Source: Clarkia xantiana subsp. parviflora (taxonomy: Eukaryota > Streptophyta > Magnoliopsida > Myrtales > Onagraceae). From it: 64,000 nt of DNA. Below are positions 29,886 to 39,414 of the stretch, piece by piece. The notes below the pieces were generated by a model that saw only the letters and a program-made list of their open reading frames with translations, was not told the origin of the DNA and did not search any database. A program made the position numbers and the translations under genes. Numbering within the stretch: the first letter of the stretch is position 1; each line of letters starts with the position of its first letter. The DNA lies in NCBI GenBank assembly GCA_036873135.1, contig JAPTYO010000017.1, forward strand, positions 9,796,001 through 9,860,000, read 5' to 3'.

Positions 29886-30487
29886 TGTAAGCATATGGTA
29901 ATGGGCGCCGTAATTGGTAGCCCATAATATGTATAGTTTACGTAATGAACTTGGATAAATGTCACGTTAGGGTAATTGGGCTAGACCCAAATCCCAATTG
30001 ACATGGGAGGCCCAAAATTGGGCCTCCCAAAATACATAGGCCGGCCGAAACTATAGTGTAGGGTAAAGTGGACTTTTTTCCACTTTACTTCTCCTATAAA
30101 TAAGAGGTGTCAGAGAATTTTTAGGGTTAATCATGATTCCCTCACAATAGTGTTTTATAGAGAAAAACCCTCCTCCCACACCTAGTGTTTCGGCCGAACC
30201 ATATCCATCACCAAGGGTGTGCCGAATTGTCTTCGAGCAAACTCTCCAGAGATCTGTCCCCGTGCCAAGAATCGATCAGAGGCTTTGCTGTGGAGCTTGC
30301 ACCACGTAGGGCTTCTCTAACAAGAACCTCTACGGGTCCCGACCGGAGGATCTTGAACTCCCTCGTGAGAAGCTCTTGGGTCTACGAATCATCTTAACGG
30401 TATCTGCGAAACTTCCGCTGCGTAATTTCGATTACTAGCATGTACTTTGTTTAAGTATCTGTAGTGATTACTCCCCGTAATCTAACA
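29886..30487 (+). repeat. 3' LTR of copia copy C
   Basis: 602 bp, TGTAAGCATATGG...TAATCTAACA, homologous to 22079-22679 over its full length. Confidence 0.9.
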
Positions 30488-30730
30488 CACGGCTCCAGAA
30501 GAGGCTCATGCACTTCAAACTCCAGATTCAACGGAATCAACGGACAACAACATTAACCCAGGTAATTTCACTGTTTGTTTGTTTCATTGGTTAATTAGGG
30601 TTAATTTGTTGATTGGTTAATTAGGGTTAATTTAAACAACTTGATTGTTTAGTAGTATATTTTTTTTTTTAAAGGAACTGAATTGTTGTTGTTAAAGGAA
30701 CTGAATGTGTGCTGAATTGTTGCTGTTAAA

Positions 30731-30855
30731 GGAATTAGGGTTATTTGAATGGATATAATGTGGAATCAACTTGATTAAATGATAAATCAACATTGTTGAT
30801 TTATCATTTAATCAAGTCGATTCCACATTATATCCATTCAAAAATCCCTAATTCC
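30731..30855. repeat. Near-perfect 62-bp inverted repeat (fold-back) in hAT intron
   Basis: Arms 30731-30792 and 30794-30855 are reverse complements with only about four mismatches around a 1-bp centre (CAACATTGTTG). It lies in the first intron (about 30562-30985) of the hAT transposase gene and could fold into a cruciform or a long hairpin RNA. Confidence 0.85.
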
Positions 30856-32274
30856 CTAATTAACAAAGTTGGTTAATAGATTAAGTTTGAGGACGAGATT
30901 ATGTTATATTTAGCACACAAAAAAAATTGGTTGTAAATAATTTCAATTCTAATTGTGTTATTCAAACTATGTTGTTGATTGATAGAAAAAATGGTTGAAC
31001 CTGATGGTGCAACTTCTAAGGCTAGCACGGTTGGTTCAGTTTCTACTTCGGTTCCGATTGGTGAATCCCCTTCAACAATGGTTGGTTTGCAACCAATTAG
31101 TGGAAGCCTTCCTATCGGCTGATGACAGCGTTCCTCCTACCGTTGATGTTGATGGTGTTGAAGTTGAAGATTCATTTGATGTGTCAAAAAAACAGAAATC
31201 GGAGATATGGCAGCATTATATTGAAAAAAAGATTAACGGTGCTGCATTAGCTTTTTGTAAGTATTGCAATAAAAAACTTGGTGTTGAATCTATAAATGGT
31301 ACAAAACACTTGCATAATCATTTCGAATTGTGTGCTAAGCGAACCAATCGGGATCCGAAGCAGATGTGGATTAACTTTCAAAAATGAAAAATGTAGAGAA
31401 TGAAAAGGTTGCACTATCAAATGTTGATCCTTTAGTTGTTAGAGGAAAGATTGCTAGGATGATAGTCTTGCATGGGTTTCCTCTCTCTGTGGTTGATTGT
31501 GTTGGATTTCGAGAACTTTGTTCGGAGTTGAATCCAACATTCAAGATGGTTTGTCGAAACACAATATGTGGTGATATTGTGAAGATGTATGATGATACGA
31601 AGAGGGATGTTATGAATATGTTGGCATTGAGTGGTAGTAGAGTTTCTATATCCACATATATTGGACATCATCGAGCCAACAGAAGAGTTACATGGCAATT
31701 ACAACTCATTTTATTGATAAAAAATGGTTTTTGCAAAGTATTATCTTGAGGTACTAACTTATCTTAATTTTTGAATGAGATATTATTGTTAAAGTTTAGT
31801 TTATAAACATTTTTTCTTTTTACGTTTTAGGTTTGCTTATGTTCCAAGTCCACATACTGCGGAAGCACTGAGTGAGGTACTTGCAGAATGTTTTATGTAT
31901 TGGAATGTGGATAGGAAAATATTAGCCGTGACGGTTGATAATTACACTACAAATGATGCCATGATCCGCAATATCTTGGGAAGGTTAGACTCGAATGATC
32001 TCTTGCTAGAAGGAAGGTTAATTCACATGAGATGTTCTGCCCATATTTTAAACTTGATTGTGAAATATGGCCTTGATATAATTGGTGTGTCAATTCGGAA
32101 AACCTGTGATAGTGTTGTGTTTTGAACTGGCTCTCCTAAGAGATTGCAAAAATTTAAGGAGGTTGCTGATCAGTTGAATGTTCGTTATGAAAAGGAATTA
32201 ACTGTTGATTGTAAGACACGTTGGAACTCCACGTTTTTTATGCTTAGTGATGCACTTCTTTATAAGAATGTGTT

Positions 32275-32971
32275 TGATGGGTCCGACTATAGCCGTCAGG
32301 CCCTTTAACGGCGAGGAAACGGCAAACAGGCCCACCAGGCCCAGAGTAAGGGTCAAGATGACCTAGGAGAAGGGTCCCGATGAAGGGAGTCCCGACGAAG
32401 CAGGGTCCCGACAGAGTCGGTCCCGACAGTGGAGCTAGAAGCTCCCGACGAGAAGCCTTTAAGTAGGCCCCGATGATGAATCCCTGAGAATAATTGGCCC
32501 TGTCACAATGACGAGGGGCCCCGAGCGGTGACACAACGAGATAACTCTGGAGTCCCCGACGGGAGTCGGGACTCGTTGCCAGAGGATAAAGCCAAGATAT
32601 GCGGGGCGTGGCCGAGATATACGGAACGTGGTTAAGATACACGGATCGTGGCCGAGATACGCGGGGCATGGCTAAGATACGCGAGATCGTGTACGAGATA
32701 AGCGGGATACGGGCTAACCACCCCTAACGGTTCGCCAGGTACCTGAGGCACCTCTTTGCCTATAAAAGGGCAGGAGGTCACCTCAGATCACTTACGTTGA
32801 GTTCGATATACTTTTGAGATTGTTGCTTGCCAGTCATACGAGAAACTCATTTAAGCATCGGAGAGGGATTCTGGGTCACCGCCCGGTCTATCCCCTCTTG
32901 CAGGATTGCGTGGAGCAAAGGAGCTAGGATTGCCGTCAAGATCCGTACCGGAGTTCCACCGTGATCCAACA
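32275..32971 (+). repeat. 5' LTR of the gypsy element
   Basis: 697 bp, TGATGGG...CCAACA. A TATA-like CCTATAAAAGGG lies near 32759. It contains an imperfect array of about 20-bp words of the form GCCGAGATACGCGGGGCATG at about 32590-32705. Confidence 0.95.
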
Positions 32972-32990
32972 TTGGCGCCGTCTGTGGGAA
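32972..32990 (+). other. Primer-binding site of the gypsy element
   Basis: TTGGCGCCGTCTGTGGGAA follows the LTR directly. The TGGCGCC start fits a tRNA 3' CCA end. I could not assign the tRNA with confidence. Confidence 0.6.
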
Positions 32991-33007
32991 TCAAACAAAA
33001 AGCTAAT

Positions 33008-36007
33008 ATGCCTTCTACTCGATCGATGGCGGCTGGCAAGAACAAGAGAGGACAATCTGGTGGTTCCCGTCACCCCACTGCAACGAACCTGAATTCAGTA
33101 CCGGAACAAGGGGAAAACCAGAACCATCCCCCGGCTGAGCTCTCCCAGACAGGAGGACACAATGGATCGCATCCCGAAGACGTTGCCCCTCAACACCAGG
33201 ATAACAGGGGGCAGGAGGCTCCCCCAGCTGCAGATTTGACGAGGGCCGTGGCCGAAGCCATGCCCATGTTTCTGGCGGCCGTCGAGGCTCTCTTGGACCG
33301 AAGGGAGGCTGCCAGGAGGCAGGAGGAGATGCCCCCGCTGGAGGAAGCAACCCTACCAACAGAGGGTCAGAATGCACAGGAAGCCCCGCCCCGAGGCCAG
33401 GACAGAGGTAGGGCAACCGGTCAGCCGGAAAGGTTCGTGGTTGATGGGCCAGGACCAGTACAGCACAGGACCATTCCCCTGAATGGTCCCATCACTCCCG
33501 ACCAAGTAGTAAAGATCGTGAACATCTGTATGGGAGAACAGAAGCCGCTGGTGTCGGAACTGAGGGATCGATCCACTCATCCCTTCGTTCCCCGACTAAT
33601 AGACACCCTCGCCCCACCTGGGCTGGGTATCCCCGAGATTAAGGAATATGATGGCGAAGGAGATCCAATCCGTCACGTCCAGAAGCATCTTATGGCGTGT
33701 CTGGGTAGAGCCCCGAATGAAGATATAGTGTGTACACTGTTCCCAAACACACTCGGAGAAAGAGCCCTGACCTGGTTCTTCAGCCTGCCCCCAGGCTGCA
33801 TTACCTGTTGGGCGGACATGCACGACCGTTTCATTCGACAATATCAGGGCCGCAGACGATTGTTGAAGAGCGTGAGGTCTCTAACCCAGGTGGTGCAGAG
33901 GCCCGACGAGTCGCTGGCACACTATTACCAGCGGTACACAGCCAGCGTAGCAGAGATAGACGAGGAAATCTCGGAGGGCGAGACCATCCGCACCTTTATT
34001 CGGAACCTAACAGCCCCCTATGGCTCCGACTTGATGCACAGCGTAGCTGAGAAGGCTGTGAGGAATATGGAGGCTTTGCAGAAGAGGGTGAAGCGACAGA
34101 TAGATGTCCAGGAGTCCAAGATAGCTGCGGGAGAACTGGAGCCCCCAAAGTCAAATAAAGGGAAGCAGTCGAGTAAACCTTTCGACGATCGTAAGTTGAA
34201 GGGTAAACCCGATAGCAGCAAGAATCGAGGTCGTCCGGATCGGAGGGACGACAGACGTTCTTCAAGGAAGGATAAGAGGGAAGATCTCGACATTCCTCTC
34301 AACTGCTCCATGGCGGAAGTGCTGACAGTCATGGAACGACAAGGTATCTCCAGGTACCCCCCGAAGAAAGATGGAGAATTCCTCGGGTCCCGCACAGATC
34401 GCTATTGTCGATTTCACCGCGCAAATGGCCACGACACCAATCACTGTCGGGAGCTGAAAAAGGAGATTGAAAAGCTAATCCAGAAGGGAAAGCTCAAGGA
34501 GTTCGTCGGGGACAAACGCTGCAGGTCCCGCTCTCGGTCTCGATCGCGGTCCCGTTCCCGATCCCGCGATCGGTCCCCGAAGAAGAAGAGAACTGATCCA
34601 GAGTCATCTGGTGTTCGCAAAGAAAGACGAGTCATCAACGTGATTCATGGAGGATTTGCTGCTGGAGGAGATACCTCATCCGCTCGAGAGGTTTACGCCT
34701 CCAGGATCCCTACAGCGGTGGTGCTGGGTAAAAGGTCCCGATCTTGGACCCTGAAGGAAGAGATGGTGATCTCCTTCTCATCGGAGGACCTCATAGGCGT
34801 GGAGACTCCGCACGACGATGCCCTGGTGGTAACCCTGGATGTAGATGGGTTCGAGATGAAGAGAATCCTAATCGACGGAGGGAGCTCCTCCGACATTCTA
34901 TTCATGGACGCGCTGGAAGCCATGGGGAAGACGAAGAAGGATCTGAAGGAAGCAAACTTCCCGATGGTTGGGTTTTCTGGCTCAACTTCCTACCCGCTGG
35001 GAGTAATCACCTTACCAGTGGAGTTTGGTAGTGGGTGGAAGTCAGAAAGGAGGAATGTGGAATTTGTCGTGGTTGATTCTGCGGGGACCTACAACGCAAT
35101 TATCGGGAGAACCACCATCAATCCCCTGATGGCGGTTGCCTCGACTGTGCACCAGAAGATGAAGTTCCCGACCGACCACGGAGTCGGGGAGGTCAAGGGC
35201 GACCAGGTGGCCTCCCGAAAATGCTATGTTAACGCCGCCCGGAGGAGGAGGCGAGAGGCTATGACTGTCCTCCAGACAGACACAGACCCCAGAGAAGAGT
35301 TTGGGCGTCCCGCCCCCGTAGAAGATCTGAAAGAAGTCGAGATCGACGGACCCCAGAGGAAGGTGAAAATCGGGTCTGCCCTAACTGAGGAGACAGCCCA
35401 AAAATTGGTGGAATTGCTGAAAGAGTTCAAAGAGCTGTTTGCCTGGTCCCCCAGCGATATGCCAGGAATCAGCCCCGGCGTGATTGTGCACGAGCTGAAG
35501 ATAGACCCCGCAATCAAGCCTATCACGCAGAAGAGACGTCCGATGGGCACAGATAAGAAAATCGCGATCCAGCAAGAAGTGGGCAGGTTGCTCGATGCTG
35601 GTTTCATTAAGGAGCTCCGATTCCAGACTTGGGTCGCCAACCCAGTGCTGGTGAAGAAGACTAACGGGAAGTGGCGAATGTGCGTGGACTTCCGCGACCT
35701 AAACAAGGCTTGTCCAAAGGATTGCTATCCACTCCCGAGGATTGACCAGCTGGTGGATGCCACATCGGGACATGAGCTGCTGAGTTTCATGGATGCATAT
35801 TCAGGCTACAACCAGATCAAGATGGCCAAGGAAGACGCCCCCCACACTGCGTTTTATGCAGACAGCGACATCTATCACTACGATGTCATGCCTTTCGGGT
35901 TGATCAACGCAGGGGCAACCTACCAGCGGATGGTGAACAAGCTGTTTGGAGATATGCTGGGAGAAACCATGGAAGCTTACGTGGATGATATGCTGGTAAA
36001 GTCCTGA
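33008..36007 (+). pseudogene. Gypsy gag-protease-RT frame up to an in-frame stop
   Basis: The ATG at 33008 (MPSTRSMAAGKNKRG) is the first in frame after the primer-binding site; 999 codons follow before TGA at 36005-36007. Domains by residue: Gag capsid about 200-340 (GDPIRHVQKHLMACLG); zinc knuckle about 466-480 (CRFHRANGHDTNHC); an Arg-Ser dipeptide run about 504-525 ending DRSPKKKR; aspartic protease about 615-720 (LIDGGSSSDILF); reverse transcriptase from about 835 (PVLVKKTNGKWRMCVDFRDL; LSFMDAYSGYNQI; MPFGLINAGATYQ; YVDDMLVKS). The stop falls just after the YVDD catalytic motif, and the same frame continues for 868 codons beyond it. A C-to-T change is the simplest cause, and full polyprotein is not expected from this copy. 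Confidence 0.9.
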
Positions 36008-38611
36008 CAAGCCGAGGATCACGTGCACAACCTTACCATGGCGTTTGAGCGGATGAGGCTTCATCAAGTTTGCTTGAACCCGACGAAATGCGCCTTCGGA
36101 GTCCACTCAGGGAAATTTTTGGGCTTCATGGTGAGCCAAAGAGGAATTGAGGTGAACCCAGAGAAGTTGAGAGCAATCGAGGAAATGCAGTCTCCGATAA
36201 ACCATCGGGAGGTGCAAGTACTGAATGGCCGACTAGCTGCAATGAACCGCTTCTTGTCCAAAGCCAGCGACCGATCAATGCCGTTTTTTGAAGTCTTGAG
36301 GGCCAACAAAAAATTCGAATGGACCGCCAAATGTGAAGAGGCGTTCCAAGCACTCAAGCAGCATCTCCGCACACTCCCGCCGCTGGCGAAACCGGTTCCA
36401 GGCGAGCCGCTCTTCCTTTATTTGGCTGTTTCCGAATTTGCTATTAGCCCTGTGTTAGTAAAGGTTGTCGAGGGTAATCAAGTCCCCGTCTATTATGTAA
36501 GCAAGGCATTTGCCAAATCTGAATTGAACTATCCCGCCGTTGAGAAGTACCTCTTTGCGTTGATAATTACTGCCCGGAAGCTAAGGCCATATTTCCACGC
36601 ACACGAGATCACTGTGCTAACGAACCAGCCTTTGAAGCATTTTTTGAACCGACCGGATGCGTCGGGGAGATTGGTGAAATGGGCAATAGAGCTCAGTGAG
36701 TTTCAAATACACTTTGCTCCAAGAACGGCAATCAAGGGCCAGGCATTGGCGGACTTTATAGCAGAATCTACAGCCCCCGATCTAGAAGAAACGGGCCCTG
36801 TAGAGGGGGCAACCATGGAGGTCCCGACAGAAGAACAACCAGAGAGGGCAGAGCAATCAGAACAGCCAAACAAGGAAAATATCTGGGAGATGTATACGGA
36901 TGGCTCTGCGAGTTCAGACGGATCAGGAGCGGGTTTCTTGTTGATACCACCGGGTGAAGGTGAACCACTCCGATATGCCTTGGCTTTAACATTCAAGGCC
37001 ACAAACAATGAAGCGGAGTATGAAGCTCTTATCACGGGCCTGAAAATCGCAAAAGGCACTGGAATCGATCACTTAAGAGTGAAGTGCGACGCGGCGTTAA
37101 TCGTGAACCAGGTTCAAGGGCGATACGAAGCAAAGAGCCCGATAATGAAGAAGTATCTGCGAGAGGTACAAACCCTGAGAGAGAGCTTCAAAAGCTTCGA
37201 TATCGAGGCTATTCCAAGGGAGGAGAACGTAGAGGCAGACGCCTTGAGCAAATTCGCCCTGGGGGCACCCTTAGAAGAAAATCGGAAGGTGCACTTCCTG
37301 GAGAAGGTGATCTTGTCAAACATCGACCCCACGCAGGTGTGCACCGTTGAAGCGAAACCGGAGGAGGAGCCCACTTGGATGACCCCGATAGTCGCGTATC
37401 TGACTACGGGGGCAATCCCCGAGGATAAAGTAGCGGCAGACAGGATATGTCGGATCGCGTCTAATTATGTAATGCTGGACAATCAACTGTACAAGAAGGG
37501 CTGGTTCTCGACTCCGTACCTGAAGTGTGTAGCAGAACCCGACACCAACCGAATCCTGAAGGAAATGCATGAGGGGATCGCGGCTTGTCACGAAGGGGCC
37601 CGATCCATTTTGAGGAAGGTGTTGAACTTAGGCTACTATTGGCCCACGATGAACAAAGAAGCAACGGCGTTGGTCCGATCATGCGACGCGTGCCAGAGGT
37701 ACGCCCCGAGTATCGTGGCTCCAGCTGCTAACTTGACATCCATCAAGAGCGCTTGGCCCTTCGCACAGTGGGGCATCGACTTGGTGGGACCTCTTCCGCA
37801 AGCACAAGGACAATGTAAGTATTTACTTGTAGCTATCGATTATTTTTCGAAATGGATAGAGGCGAAAGCATTGGCCAGGACAACGGGGAACCAGATCGTC
37901 AAGTTCCTCCAAACCCACATCGTGTCCAGATACGGGATTCCTAAGGTGGTGATCAGCGACAATGGCCCACCGTTTAACGGCTCTCAGGTGAGGGAATATC
38001 TGGAAGAACTGAACGTCGAGCACCGGACCGCCTCCGTACGCCATGCTCAGACTAATGGCCAGGTGGAGTCAGCCAACAAAATCGTGATGGATGGCCTGAA
38101 GAAGAGGGTCTATGCCTTGAAGGGCAAATGGCTGAACGAACTGGAAAATGTACTTTGGGCTGTTAGAACGACACCCAAACGATCAACAGGGGAGACTCCG
38201 TTTGGCCTTGTTTATGGCACGGAGGCTGTCGCCCCTGTGGAGGTAGCCGTGGCATCCCATCGGACGAGATACTATGAGCCCCTGACGAACGAGGAAGTGA
38301 GACGCCTGGACTTGGACCTACTCGAAGAGAAAAGGCGGGAAGCCGATGAAATCCAAGCACGAATGCGCTTAGCGACGGCCAGGTACTATAATCGGCGAGT
38401 GAAGTCCCGACAGTTCTTCGTCGGGGAGCTGGTTTGGGTTCGCAACGAGTTCACCCTTTTGGACCGAATCAACAAGATGTCACCAAAATGGGAAGGACCT
38501 TATAAGGTCGTGGGGATGCCAGCTCCGAACGCATACAAGTTGGAAGACCTCAATGGCAGAACGTTAAAGCATTCTTTCAGTGGCGAACACTTGAAGAAAC
38601 ACCATGCTTGA
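36008..38611 (+). pseudogene. Gypsy pol remainder: RT end, two RNases H, integrase
   Basis: In phase with the upstream frame. It contains the RT thumb (PTKCAFGVHSGKFLGFMVS), the RT-linked RNase H (VYYVSKAFAKSELNYPAVEK; LTNQPLKHFLNRP), a second RNase H near 36890-37250 (MYTDGSASSDGSGAG; NEAEYEALITGLKIA; VEADALSKFA), the integrase HHCC finger (about 37566-37710, SCDACQRYA), and the core with WGIDLVGPLP, SDNGPPFNGS and HAQTNGQVESANK, which give the D, D, E triad. A C-terminal SPKWEGPYKV block follows. No further stop or frameshift was seen. The protein would cut and join element DNA in the nucleus. Confidence 0.9.
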
Positions 38612-39290
38612 TGAAAGTCGCCTTAAGTGGTGCCCGATAAAGTCGCCTTAAGTGGTGCCCGATAAAGTCGCCTTAGGTGGTGCCCGATGTAAAATCGCCT
38701 TAAGTGGTGTATGCTGTTTATCGTTTAATTCGATGTAAGCTTATCTCATGCCAATTAATAAAGAGGTCGCTTCCAAATAAGATTTGTCTTTAGATTTATG
38801 CTAAGTGTAAAAGTCGCCTTCAGTGGTGCACGACGAAAGTCGCCTTCAGTGGTGCACGATGAAAGTCGCCTTCAGTGGTGCATGATGAAAGTCGCCTTCA
38901 GTGGTGCACGACGAAAGTCGCCTTCAGTGGTGCACGACGAAAGTCGCCTTCAGTGGTGCACGATGAAAGTCGCCTTCAGTGGTGCACGATGAAAGTCGCC
39001 TTCAGTGGTGCACGACGAAAGTCGCCTTCAGTGGTGCACGATGAAAGTCGCCTTAAGTGGTGCACAATACTTAGATTTATTCTAAGTATTCAAAAGTCGT
39101 CTTAAGTGATGCACCCGATAAAGTCGCCTTAAGTGGTGCAAGTTATTAAATCGTCGGAAGGGACGTACGAAAATTTGTGTCGAGGTTTTCGGCAGCTAAG
39201 AACTAAGTCGTCTTAAGTGATGCACTCGATGTTAAGTCACCCCAAGTGTGCAAGTTATTAACTCGTCGGGAGGGCGTATAAGAATCGAAG
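38612..39290 (+). repeat. Minisatellite in the gypsy 3' region
   Basis: About four degenerate units of 23-26 bp with core AGTCGCCTTAAGTGGTGCCC at 38613-38710. Then comes an array of ten near-identical 26-bp units with core GTCGCCTTCAGTGGTGCACG at about 38808-39070. More diverged copies follow, with a roughly 100-bp higher-order repeat to about 39290. Units alternate between CGACG and CGATG ends. It starts just after the pol stop codon. It is not CRISPR: there are no unique spacers. Confidence 0.95.
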
Positions 39291-39414
39291 AAAGTCACTC
39301 GGAGAAGTGCAACAAAAGATCGGAATTAAAGGAGTCTAATATTGATAAAGGGCTCGAAGGCCCGACAACAACGCAAGAGAAGAGGATACAAGGACTCTAA
39401 AAAGATAAAAGCAT

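Larger units (their letters stand above)
22079..30487 (+). mobile_element. Ty1/copia LTR retrotransposon, copy C, complete in structure but decayed
   Basis: Plus-strand element of about 8.4 kb inside the hAT 5' part. LTRs are 22079-22679 and 29886-30487, both TG...CA. The primer-binding site TGGTATCAGAGC is at 22681-22692, and a purine-rich GAGTGGGAGC lies just before the 3' LTR. The flanks CATGG (22074-22078) and CACGG (30488-30492) look like a TSD with one change. By eye the LTRs differ at roughly 6% of sites, so the copy is much older than the gypsy element at 32275. Only fragments of gag and RT/RNase H can be read. Confidence 0.9.

Noticed and set aside
33015..38044. Many 60-160-codon minus-strand frames across gag-pol
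   Set aside because: Shadows of the long sense frame with conserved domains.
38808..39070. Regular repeat array resembling a CRISPR array
   Set aside because: Units are contiguous 26-bp tandem repeats without unique spacers, in a plant retrotransposon.
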